Below are positions 19,466-27,000 of a DNA stretch of 35,330 bases, in pieces. The DNA is from an uncultured Clostridia bacterium (GTDB lineage Bacteria > Bacillota > Clostridia > TANB77 > CAG-508). Location of the stretch: the NCBI GenBank assembly GCA_944386135.1, contig CALWZW010000015.1:1-35330 (forward strand). The letters run 5' to 3'. A program made the translations under genes and the position numbers. A model generated the notes under the pieces. It was not told the origin of the DNA, did no database searches, and was given only the letters and a program-made list of their open reading frames with translations. How positions within the stretch are numbered: the first letter of the stretch is position 1; every line of letters starts with the position of its first letter.

Positions 19466-21439
19466 TCATTTAGCAGTTATACTGAATGGACTATTACTTG
19501 TTCCATCACCTGTTTTCCATAAATTTACTTGAGATAAATTAATTTCTACAATTGGTCGAAGTGTTATAGAACCTTCCCATTTTCCTCCACTTGTATTACA
19601 TAAACTAACAAAAAATATTGAGCCATCCTCTACACATTGCAACTCGAATTCTATTTGCCTAGTAATGCTTGTACCTGTAATAGTAGAAGCACCCAAACAA
19701 CGAGTAGCTATCCCATAAGTTTCTTTGAAGTTAGTTGAAGTTCCTGGTTCATAACTAAATATTTCTAAGTATAATTCCTCCATATATTCTGACATTTCAA
19801 ACCAATAACGATTAGCCTTTCCTTTAATAGATGATGAATCTCCTGTTCCTGTAATATACTCGTCTTGTTCACTCGCAGAATATTGTGTTCCATATGTTCC
19901 ATTTGGTGCTCCGTCTTCTTCTTTTGCAAATATTAATGGGTAAGTTCTACTATCCGACGTAGTCGTAAAGGTAGATCCCTCGTTCGGAATTCTATAAGAT
20001 GAATGAACTTCAATATCTTCTATTTTTATACTTCTTCCTGTTGCACCTAAACTGCTATTACTATACATTGCTTCACACGCATTATTTAATAGCAATACTC
20101 CATTATTATATCCATTTACCCCATATAATTTTAATTTTGAACTAGTTGGTCTATCTGATATTAGTGTCAATTTATTATTATCTGCAGATAATATTCTCCA
20201 TTTTAAATTCATTTCAGTTGATAGCTGAGAATTATCTGATGAACCTGAATAATTAACATTTGTATGTTCACTAAATGTTCCTGATTCTGGTATATAATCT
20301 ATATATTTTCCAACATTACCTGCTAACTCTGTTGGTGGAAGCTCTTCTCTTTCTATTTTTGCATTCACCGTGTTACTTATCTTGGTGTTTCCTGCATTAT
20401 CTTTTACGACTACTCTTAAATAATATGTTGTATTTACTGCTAAATCTTGGTATTCAAATGTACATGAATTTGCTGTATTTTGTACTTCATCTGCTGTTGT
20501 AAATCCTTCTTTTTCGCTTGTTGTACTATATTGGAATGTATAACTTGCAACTCCTGATGTTGCGTCTTCTCCATTTGCTGTAACTGATATACTTGTTTCT
20601 CCTGCTTCTCCTGATAATGCGATAGTTGCTGTACTTGGATTGGTTGCATCTTTATTTACAACTTGTGTTATTTCTTCTGATGTTAGTCCTGCATTATTTA
20701 TTATATAAGCTGTTATTGTGCTTGTTCCATCTGCAGTTATGTCAAAGTTAGCAGTTGTTCCAGTAGCTTCTGTTTCTTCTATTGGATTTGCACCTTCGAC
20801 TTTGTATTTTATGCTCGCTACATTACTTGCATCTCCTGCATTTATTGTAACTCCTACATCTGTTATATAATATCCACTTTCTCCTTCTGTTCCATTTAAG
20901 CTAATTGTTGGAGTACTTGGTGCTGTCTTATTTATTGTAAAGCTTGTCTCATAATTATCTGATAAATTTCCTTTTTCATTTTCTGTCCATGCTGTTATCT
21001 TTGTTGTTCCTTCTGCACTTATTTCAAAACTTACATCATCTTCTGTAATTTGTTCTTCTCCGTCATTTATTTTATAATGTAACTTTATAGTCCCTGTTTG
21101 CTCTATTCCTTTATTTATACTTATTGTTACTGTTACATTACTTGTATATATATCATTACTCCCCTTTGTACCAGATAAAGTAATAGTTGGTGACATTGGT
21201 CTATCTGTATCTCCTGTGATTTCACCTAACATATCACTTACATCATTTAGCATTCCTAGTTCTTTTTGTTGCTCTTCTGCATAGTTTAATGCTCCATTTG
21301 TTGCGATTCCTACTATATTACTTCCAAATATAGAATTTAATGTGACTGCTACCAAGATAACTAATACTATTATTGTAATAATTAATGCAATTAGCGTAAT
21401 TCCTCCTTCTTGTTTCATTTGTTTTTGTTTTGATTTCAT
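19466..21439 (-). CDS. Large pilin-like surface protein A (prepilin signal, Ig/Fn3-like repeats, variable C-terminus)
   Basis: A 657-residue protein with a prepilin-type leader (MKQEGG, cleavage before ITLIALIITIIVLVILVAV) and no Glu at +5. Then come two Ig-like repeats (about 85-270; PTITLSGTKG, PTISLNGTEGESGYYI), an Fn3-like repeat (YTFQYSTTS, TTYYLRVVVKDNAGN), and a C-terminal domain of about 270 residues resembling DUF6273/FGE-type folds (KWRILSADNNKLTLIS, MYSNSSLGATGRS, LRPIVEINLSQVNL). The N-terminal ~370 residues are nearly identical to protein B at 24720, while the C-terminal part differs. A strong AGGAGG box precedes the start. The promoter carries four operator boxes of the divergent regulator. 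It is likely displayed on the cell surface. Confidence 0.85.
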   Translation of the reverse strand: MKSKQKQMKQEGGITLIALIITIIVLVILVAVTLNSIFGSNIVGIATNGALNYAEEQQKELGMLNDVSDMLGEITGDTDRPMSPTITLSGTKGSNDIYTSNVTVTISINKGIEQTGTIKLHYKINDGEEQITEDDVSFEISAEGTTKITAWTENEKGNLSDNYETSFTINKTAPSTPTISLNGTEGESGYYITDVGVTINAGDASNVASIKYKVEGANPIEETEATGTTANFDITADGTSTITAYIINNAGLTSEEITQVVNKDATNPSTATIALSGEAGETSISVTANGEDATSGVASYTFQYSTTSEKEGFTTADEVQNTANSCTFEYQDLAVNTTYYLRVVVKDNAGNTKISNTVNAKIEREELPPTELAGNVGKYIDYIPESGTFSEHTNVNYSGSSDNSQLSTEMNLKWRILSADNNKLTLISDRPTSSKLKLYGVNGYNNGVLLLNNACEAMYSNSSLGATGRSIKIEDIEVHSSYRIPNEGSTFTTTSDSRTYPLIFAKEEDGAPNGTYGTQYSASEQDEYITGTGDSSSIKGKANRYWFEMSEYMEELYLEIFSYEPGTSTNFKETYGIATRCLGASTITGTSITRQIEFELQCVEDGSIFFVSLCNTSGGKWEGSITLRPIVEINLSQVNLWKTGDGTSNSPFSITAK

Positions 21440-21462
21440 TTGTAATTTCCTCCTTTATTCTA

Positions 21463-21576
21463 TTAAGGAACTCCTTATTAAGGAATTCCTTAATAGAATA
21501 TCATTATTTTTTAAAAATTTCAATACTTTATTAAGGAATTTCTTAATTTTTTATTTTTAATTAAGAAATTCCTTAG
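21463..21576. promoter_or_regulatory. Operator cluster and promoter between pilA-like gene and its divergent regulator
   Basis: Four near-palindromic boxes of the form TTAAGGAATTCCTTAA lie at 21463-21477, 21478-21493 (perfect), 21531-21546 and 21561-21576. On the minus strand TTGAAA (21523-21518), a 17-bp spacer and TATTCT (21500-21495) form a promoter for the pilin gene. Boxes 1 and 2 cover its start site, box 3 lies just upstream of the -35, and box 4 is near the regulator's own promoter. The pattern predicts repression of the pilin and autoregulation. Confidence 0.8.
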
Positions 21577-21635
21577 TTGTAAACAATTTCACTTTGATAT
21601 AATTTTTTTATAATTTTTAGGAAAGAGGTGTAATT

Positions 21636-21872
21636 ATGCAACTCTCAGATGCTACAAGACAAAGGATAAAACAATTATTGACTCAAAATAATATGAAACT
21701 TTTTGATTTATCTAAAGCAGCTGGCATATCTCTACCAACTATATCGGATTTTCTAAAAAATGATACAAAAAATTTAAGAATGGATACATTATTACATATT
21801 TGTGAAGGATTTAATATCACGTTAAAAGATTTTTTTGATGATCCACTTTTTAATGAAGTTATTGCTGAATAA
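21636..21872 (+). CDS. Small XRE-type regulator, likely repressor of the pilin promoter
   Basis: A 78-residue single-domain helix-turn-helix protein: RQRIKQLLTQNNMKLFDLSK, then AAGISLPTISDFLKN (turn and recognition helix), RMDTLLHICEGFNITLKDFF. It resembles the short Cro/CI-like YozG class. GAAAGAGG lies 8 nt before ATG 21636, and a TATAAT box is at 21598-21603. The divergent placement, with four palindromes in between, makes it the best candidate to bind them. Confidence 0.88.
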   Translation: MQLSDATRQRIKQLLTQNNMKLFDLSKAAGISLPTISDFLKNDTKNLRMDTLLHICEGFNITLKDFFDDPLFNEVIAE

Positions 21873-21908
21873 AATAACCTAGAATCATATAATGACTCTA
21901 GGTTATTT
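21872..21908 (+). terminator. Hairpin after the small XRE regulator
   Basis: Perfect 12-bp arms AAATAACCTAGA and TCTAGGTTATTT with a 13-nt loop, followed by TTATTTGTTTC. It begins at the last base of the stop codon. Confidence 0.7.
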
Positions 21909-21929
21909 TATTTGTTTCTTATTAGAAAA

Positions 21930-22086
21930 AAGATAATATTTATAAAAAAATATTATCTTAAAAACAGTTCTAAAATATAGTCCTGTTCGAGGTTTTCTAC
22001 TAACAACTATATTTATCTATTTTTACTTTATAGCTTTTTTTGCTAAAGGATAATGGTTTGTTTCTACATTTTTCTTGTATAACCAT
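21930..22086 (-). repeat. Structured 3' repeat, copy B, with terminator
   Basis: Follows silent cassette 1 on the minus strand. Its ATG overlaps the cassette stop codon (TAATG). It can be read as a small ORF (MVIQEKCRNKPLSFSKK and on to TGT TAG), as in copy A. The hairpins are CTTTAGC/GCTATAAAG and AAATATAG/CTATATTT, and the terminator stem is AGATAATATT/AATATTATCT (21931-21958) plus a T run. Confidence 0.75.
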
Positions 22087-22279
22087 TAGTACATACAACC
22101 TAAGTTTGTAGAATCTACGGGGCGCACCGCATAACTGTCGTTATAGTCATAGTCATCCGAGTCATACAAATCATAAGCGTCCACAGTACCACCGCTCACA
22201 TAGAACATACGGAACTCAAACCAGTCGTTGTTATCATAGTAGACGCAGCGCGAAGCGAGCCAATACAACCATACCCTAA
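22086..22279 (-). pseudogene. Silent pilin C-terminal cassette 1
   Basis: A promoterless, start-less fragment encoding WLYWLASRCVYYDNNDWFEF, RMFYVSGGTVDAYDLYDS, DDYDYNDSYAVRPVDSTN and a short end LGCMY. It is homologous to the C-terminus of pilin-like protein B (TTWLASRCVNYDSS, then PYAIRPIVEIDL). It is clearly GC-richer than its surroundings. Invariant nucleotide blocks shared with cassettes 2 and 3 alternate with fully different codons. It starts (AGGGTATGG) 10 nt after the stop of an MNT gene. Confidence 0.75.
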
Positions 22280-22286
22280 TCTATTT

Positions 22287-22607
22287 TTATGCTACTTTTA
22301 TTCCTGTATCTATAACTTCTTTTACAAAAGGAGTTGAAATTTTTTTATAATCTTCTGTCGTTATTGGATGTGGTTCTATTCTAGTATCTATTCTCCATGT
22401 AAAACCAATCAACTTGGCTCCATCATCAATAATATCCTTAAAGTCACTTGACACTATTGCTATATCTATATCGCTATCTTCATTTTCCGCTCCTCTTGCA
22501 TAAGATCCAAATAAAATAATTGCTTCTATTTTATAGTATTTACTTATTTTATCTATATATTTTTTTATTGATTCCATTACTTTTTTGTCAATAGTTCTTT
22601 TAACCAT
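22287..22607 (-). CDS. MNT-type nucleotidyltransferase (antitoxin-like)
   Basis: A 106-residue minimal nucleotidyltransferase with ILFGSYARGAENEDSDIDIA, the GSY/DxD catalytic motif of MNT proteins. MNT partners inactivate HEPN RNases by adding AMP to them. The start at 22607 overlaps the HEPN gene by 31 nt and has a near-perfect site, GAGGAGGTAAGAACATGG. Another ATG at 22577 overlaps the HEPN stop as TAATG. It forms a module with the preceding HEPN gene. Confidence 0.85.
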   Translation of the reverse strand: MVKRTIDKKVMESIKKYIDKISKYYKIEAIILFGSYARGAENEDSDIDIAIVSSDFKDIIDDGAKLIGFTWRIDTRIEPHPITTEDYKKISTPFVKEVIDTGIKVA

Positions 22608-22978
22608 GTTCTTACCTCCTCTATGTTCTTTACTTGTTCTCTAGTGTATTCATCTGTACATTTTTGCTTAAAACTTTCTTTGTAATCATCATATCTTGCA
22701 CTTATGTTAAATTGAGTAATTATCTGTAATCTTTCAACTTGCTCATCATTTAAATCTAAACTGCATTTTTCTGCTAATGCTAGTAAATTATGAGATTTTA
22801 TTGTATGAGGATTTTGTTTATTTCTTTTTGCATATAATCCTTTTAACAATTTTTCTATAACTAAATGACCTAAAAATAAAGTCCAAGTATTTTTCTTGTT
22901 TTTAAACATTATCTGCATTGCTTCATAATCTTCATCACTACTGTTTACCCAATAATTCATTAAATCAATATTATCCAT
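22577..22978 (-). CDS. HEPN-domain protein (toxin-like partner of MNT)
   Basis: A 133-residue all-helical HEPN protein: YWVNSSDEDYEAMQIMF, then LGHLVIEKLLKGLYAKRN, KSHNLLALAEKC, ISARYDDYKESF. These are typical of the HEPN family paired with MNT domains. A classic Rx4-6H RNase motif is not clear; the ARYDDY stretch occupies the usual place of that segment. A weak site precedes ATG 22978 and an AT-rich likely promoter lies upstream. The pair is a small defence or stress toxin-antitoxin module of a different lineage from the one at 23413-24055. Confidence 0.8.
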   Translation of the reverse strand: MDNIDLMNYWVNSSDEDYEAMQIMFKNKKNTWTLFLGHLVIEKLLKGLYAKRNKQNPHTIKSHNLLALAEKCSLDLNDEQVERLQIITQFNISARYDDYKESFKQKCTDEYTREQVKNIEEVRTWLKELLTKK

Positions 22979-23071
22979 ACATTCTCTCTCTTTCGTTATA
23001 TGCTATATTCTATATTATAACATTATCTAAAATATTTTACTACTGTTTATAGTTATTTTTTATTACAAAAA

Positions 23072-23223
23072 AGATAGTATTTTTCAATACTATCTAAAAA
23101 CAGTTCTAAAATATAGCCCCTTTCAAAAAGATTTTTACTTACAACTATATTTATCTATTTTTACTTTATAGCTTTTTTGCTAAAGGATAATGGTTTGTTT
23201 CTACATTTTTCTTGTACGACCAT
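23072..23223 (-). repeat. Structured 3' repeat, copy C, with terminator
   Basis: Same layout as copy B after silent cassette 2. The terminator is AGATAGTAT-TTTTCA-ATACTATCT (23072-23095) plus T run. The small ORF is shifted here because the A run after TTTAGC is one base shorter, so the element is better conserved as structure than as protein. Confidence 0.72.
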
Positions 23224-23417
23224 TAGTACATACAACCTAAGTTTGTAGAATCTACGGGGCGCACCGCATAGCTACCTGAACGGATATAGTCATCCGAGTC
23301 ATACAAACCTCCAGCGTCCACAGTACCACCGCTCACATAGAACATACGAAACTCAAACCAGTCGTTGTTATCATAGTAGACGCAGCGCGAAGTGAGCCAA
23401 TACAACCATACCCTAAT
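23223..23417 (-). pseudogene. Silent pilin C-terminal cassette 2
   Basis: The same framework as cassette 1, with SRCVYYDNNDWFEFRMF identical but different residues at AGG (for AYD) and at YIRSGS (for YDYNDS). The end is identical down to VDSTNLGCMY and the TAATG overlap. The start AGGGTATGG abuts the hepT gene so tightly that the cassette's TAG supplies the hepT stop. An upstream ATG at 23426 is in frame, but without a recognisable binding site; it lies inside hepT. Confidence 0.75.
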
Positions 23418-23757
23418 TTTTTTCATTGTTTAATATTTCTTGTATTTGTTTCTTTAATTCAATAATATCATTTTGTAATATATACCATATACTTTTTAAA
23501 TTTATTCCTTCGTAATCATGTATAATTCTATTTCTTAAGCCTTTTATCATATTCCATTCAATATTTGTATATTTATTTTTTGTGGCATCGGAAATATTCT
23601 TTACTAATTCTCCAACTTGACTTATATTAAAAATTGTAGCATCAACTGTTTTATTATCATTTACAAACATTTCATAATCATAACCTTTAACATATTCAAG
23701 CGACTTTTCTATATACTCTATCATTTTTTGTAATGATATATATTCCTTATTTTGCAT
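23413..23757 (-). CDS. hepT: HepT-like HEPN RNase toxin (DUF86)
   Basis: A 114-residue HepT family protein with the RNase active-site motif in GLRNRIIHDYEGIN (R-x4-H-D-Y). The tyrosine is the residue AMPylated by the MntA antitoxin in characterised pairs. The start at 23757 overlaps the end of mntA by 11 nt. Its stop codon is TAG, at the joint with silent cassette 2, so the natural C-terminus may have been altered by whatever joined the two. Confidence 0.87.
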   Translation of the reverse strand: MQNKEYISLQKMIEYIEKSLEYVKGYDYEMFVNDNKTVDATIFNISQVGELVKNISDATKNKYTNIEWNMIKGLRNRIIHDYEGINLKSIWYILQNDIIELKKQIQEILNNEKN

Positions 23758-24055
23758 ATACTAACACTCCTGTTTTCTTAATTTCTTCATCTATTTTAGA
23801 ATTCTCTATAATTTCAGATTTTTCAAAAGCATCAACATTTTTATCTAATCTCTCTTCAATTTTAGTTATTAAGCTATACAATTTAAAGCCTATTAATTTT
23901 TCTTTTGTATCTATCACTAAATCTATATCGCTAATTTTAGTAGCAGTATTTTTTGCATATGAACCAAACAGTATAACACTGTATACTGGCATATTTTCTA
24001 AAATTTCATTTAATATTTGCTTTATTTCTTCAACAGTATAGACCTTTTCACTCAT
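23747..24055 (-). CDS. mntA: MntA-like adenylyltransferase antitoxin
   Basis: A 102-residue minimal nucleotidyltransferase: VILFGSYAKNTATKISDIDL carries the GSY and SDxD motifs that bind ATP and metal. It precedes hepT with overlapping ends, the usual order for mntA-hepT. It neutralises HepT by AMP transfer to a tyrosine. A weak AAAAGGTGAT site precedes ATG 24055. Confidence 0.87.
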   Translation of the reverse strand: MSEKVYTVEEIKQILNEILENMPVYSVILFGSYAKNTATKISDIDLVIDTKEKLIGFKLYSLITKIEERLDKNVDAFEKSEIIENSKIDEEIKKTGVLVYAK

Positions 24056-24137
24056 TGTATATCACCTTTTCTTTTTCAGATTATATTTTTAGTATACTAT
24101 ATTAACAAAAAATATTCAAGGAAATTCATTATTAAAA

Positions 24138-24292
24138 AAGATAGTATTTATTAAAAAATACTACCTTAAAAACAGTTCTAAAATATAGCCCCTTTCGAGA
24201 GTTTCTACTAACAGCTATATTTATCTATTTTTACTTTATAGCTTTTTGCTAAAGGATAACGGTTTGTTTCTACATTTTTCTTGTATGACCAT
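24138..24292 (-). repeat. Structured 3' repeat, copy D, with terminator
   Basis: Follows silent cassette 3. First hairpin CTTTAGC-AAAAA-GCTATAAAG, second AAATATAGC/GCTATATTT with CTCTCGAAAG in the loop, terminator GGTAGTATTT/AAATACTATC (24140-24166) with T run. The small ORF is interrupted by the shorter A run. Confidence 0.72.
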
Positions 24293-24481
24293 TAGTACAT
24301 ACAACCTAAGTTTGTAGAATCTACGGGGCGCACTGCATAGTCCCAATTGTCATTGTTGTCGTTCGAATCATACAACCAGTCGGTGTCCACAGTACCACCG
24401 CTCACATAGAATATACGGAACTCCGCATAATTGCCGTTTAAGTTAACGCAGCGCGAAGCGAGCCAATACAACCATACCCTA
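24292..24481 (-). pseudogene. Silent pilin C-terminal cassette 3
   Basis: Framework WLYWLASRCV, EFRIFYVSGGTVD, LYDS, DYAVRPVDSTNLGCMY is as in cassettes 1 and 2. Variable parts are NLNGNYA (one residue shorter than YYDNNDWF), TDW, and NDNNDNW. There is no start codon or ribosome site, and an in-frame TAA lies about 20 nt upstream of AGGGTATGG. It sits about 240 bp downstream of the stop of pilin-like protein B. Confidence 0.75.
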
Positions 24482-24527
24482 TAATTACTTTTATCATAAT
24501 TTTAGAATTTTAGCAAGTAATTTCGGG

Positions 24528-24622
24528 CAATTGGGACTCGCCGACAAATGACACAAAATAATAAACTAAAAAAACGGTTAATTATAATAAAAACATTGTG
24601 TCATTTTTCTACGTCCCCATTG
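24528..24622. repeat. Degenerate inverted repeat related to the GGGGACGG element
   Basis: Arms CAATTGGGACTCG...AAATGACACAA and TTGTGTCATTT...CGTCCCCATTG form an imperfect hairpin between silent cassette 3 and the pilB-like gene. It resembles the perfect repeat at 26703-26803, so repeats of one family flank the pilB-like gene on both sides. Confidence 0.55.
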
Positions 24623-24719
24623 ACACTTTTTCTTACTCTAAATTTCTTTATTCTTTTGCTTCATAGCTTTTTTATCTTCTACAGAATTTTATCTCAAAAA
24701 CCGTGCCAAAGTAGGATCG

Positions 24720-26673
24720 TTATTTTGCTTCAATGCTAAATGGTGTTTCTGCTCCTCCATCGCCTGTTAAGCCAACATTGACCTTAGTTAAATCGATTTC
24801 TACAATAGGACGAATAGCATATGGCAAACTGCTCGCACTATTATCTGAACAATATATCCAATTAGCACTTACAGAAGTTCCAGTTATAATGAATAATTGG
24901 AAATATGCACGTGAGCTATCATAGTTAACACAACGTGAAGCAAGCCATGTAGTAGGAGAACTTCTAAATAAATTTACATATTTCTGACTATCCATTGTAC
25001 TTGTTGACATTGTGAATTTATAAAATGTCCATTTAAATTTATATTCCGCATTTCCCCATAGTGTTCCTGTTACGTATGTATCTTGATTACTTAATTCGTA
25101 TCTACTTCCATAAGTTCCATTTGGTGCTCCTGTTTTTTCTTCTGCAAATATCACTGGATAATAAATATATGAAGGGCTAGGTCTATATTCTTTTCCATAA
25201 TTTTGATAATTATTCTTATTGTATGTCATATATTCTTCTATATCATCTATATTCAAACTTCTACCTGTTGCTCCTAACAATGAATTACTATACATTGCTT
25301 TGCACGCATTATTGAGTAACAACGCTCCATTATTATATCCCTCATAATCTTCTAATACAAATCCTGTATTCGCTACTTTATTTGATATTAATGTTAATAC
25401 ATTACCACTTGCTTCTAATATTTTCCATTTAATATTTGGTAATGTTGATAGTTGTATGTTTGTTCCCCTTGCATCTCCAGAATATGTACTTCCAACATGA
25501 TCACTAAAGCTTCCACTTACCGGTGTATAATCTACATATTTTCCTACGTTACTTGCTAGCTCTGTATCAGTTAGACCAGCTCTCTTTGTAGTAGTGCTTA
25601 CTGCTGTGCTTGGAGTTGTCTTTCCTGCTTTATCTTTTACGACTACTCTTAAATAATATGTTGTATTTGATGCTAAGTCTTGGTATTCAAATGTACATGA
25701 GTTTGCTGTATTTTGTACTTCTAATGCTGTTGTAAATCCATCTTCGCCACTTTTTGTACTATATTGGAATATATAACTTGCAACTCCTGATGTTGCGTCT
25801 GCTCCATTTGCTGTAACTACTATACTTGTCTCTCCTGGGTCTCCTGATAATGCTATGCTAGCTGTACTTGGTGCAACTGTGTCTTTATTTACTACTTGTG
25901 TTATTTCTTCTGATGTTAGTCCTGCATTATTTATTATATATGCTGTTATTGTACTTGTTCCATCTGTTGTTATATCAAAGTTTGCAGTTGTTCCTGTAGC
26001 TTCTGTTTCATCAATAGGATTTGCTCCTTCTACTTTGTATTTTATGCTCGCTACATTACTTGCATCTCCTGCATTTATTGTAACTCCTACATCTGTTATA
26101 TAATATCCACTTTCTCCTTCTGTTCCATTTAAAGAAATTGTTGGAGTACTTGGCAAAGATTTATTTATTGTAAAGCTTGTTTCTGCATTATTTGATAAGT
26201 TTCCTTTTTCATTTTCTGTCCATGCTGTTATCTTTGTTGTTCCTTCTTCACTTACTTCAAAGCTTACATCTTCTTCTGATGTTTGTTCTTCTCCATCATT
26301 TATTTTATAATGCAATTTTATAGTTCCTGTTTGTTCTAGCCCTTTATTTATACTTATAGTTACCATTACATTACTTGTATATATATCATTATTCCCCTTT
26401 GTTCCTGATAAAGTAATAGTTGGTGACATTGGTCTATCTGTATCTCCTGTTATATCTCCTAACATATCACTTACATCATTTAACATTCCTAGCTCTTTTT
26501 GTTGTTCTTCTGCATAGTTTATTGCTCCGTTTGTTGCTAAACCTATTATATTACTTCCAAATATGGAATTTAATGTAACTGCTGCTAAGATAACTAGCAC
26601 TATTATTGTAATAATTAGTGCAATTAGCGTAATTCCGTCTTTCTTGTCTGATTGGTTTTTCTTTGTTTTTCAT
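24720..26673 (-). CDS. Large pilin-like surface protein B, one CGGA +1 site in the leader
   Basis: A 650-residue paralog of the protein at 19466. With one skipped base the start is ATG 26673 (AAAGGAGG upstream): MKNKEKPIRQER, then C GGA at 26637, then GITLIALIITIIVLVILAAV, the prepilin peptidase site and membrane helix. Without the skip only an internal GTG start is available, which would remove the signal. The middle has the same Ig-like and Fn3-like repeats as protein A, nearly identical at DNA level. The C-terminal domain (KWKILEASGNVLTLIS, MYSNSLLGATGRS, TTWLASRCVNYDSS, PYAIRPIVEIDLTKVNV) is the family to which the three silent cassettes belong. It is probably the expressed locus of the variation system. 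Confidence 0.82.
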
Positions 26674-26702
26674 TTGTTTCCTCCTTTGTATTTTTTAGTT
26701 TT

Positions 26703-26803
26703 CTGCCAATGGGGACGGTTCTAAATGGCAGACTTTAGATAAATTAAAATTTGATAAATTAGATTTTTTAAAATCTGCCATTTAGAACCGTCCCCATTGG
26801 CAG
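26703..26803. repeat. 30-bp perfect inverted repeat (GGGGACGG element) in the pilB 5' leader
   Basis: Arms 26703-26732 and 26774-26803 are perfect inverted copies containing AATGGGGACGGTTCTAAATG, around a 41-bp AT-rich loop. The repeat lies between the pilB-like promoter and its ribosome site, so the transcript would fold into a strong stem. The form is that of a MITE-like element; similar GGGGACGGTTCT hairpins are, to my knowledge, scattered in Clostridia genomes. Confidence 0.75.
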
Positions 26804-26843
26804 CCCCAACGACCAGATTTATTTTCAAAATTGTCTTAAATTT

Positions 26844-26872
26844 ATTGTAGCATTTTTGCAATATGTTTGCAA
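26844..26872 (-). promoter_or_regulatory. Promoter of the pilB-like gene
   Basis: Minus-strand TTGCAA (26872-26867), 17-bp spacer, TACAAT (26849-26844). The predicted start is near 26837, giving a leader of about 165 nt that includes the perfect inverted repeat. Confidence 0.6.
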
Positions 26873-26956
26873 GTATTTTTAGGTGCATATTTGTTGTTTT
26901 TTGTATTGTAAAATATTGTCATAATATGTTTTATTTTTAAAATATTTATATTTTCT

Positions 26957-26986
26957 AAGTAATTTATATAGATATATAAATTACTT
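26957..26986. promoter_or_regulatory. Palindromic operator before the RHH gene
   Basis: A perfect palindrome: 13-bp arms AAGTAATTTATAT and ATATAAATTACTT around AGAT, ending 4 bp before the GGAGG ribosome site. Its place suits autoregulation by the ribbon-helix-helix protein that follows. Confidence 0.65.
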
Positions 26987-27000
26987 GAATGGAGGTTTCT

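Noticed and set aside
19294-24292. Integron cassette array with attC-like repeats
   Set aside because: Repeats lie at pilin 3' ends and end in terminators, no integrase or GTT core site is evident, and the repeat includes coding cassette sequence.
19294-24292. CRISPR array or tracrRNA (because of TTCTAAAAT-like motifs)
   Set aside because: The repeats are kilobases apart, contain hairpins and terminators, and there are no cas genes or spacers.
22086-24481. Strict diversity-generating retroelement variable repeats
   Set aside because: Differences are not confined to putative adenine positions and no reverse transcriptase is present; kept only as an alternative.
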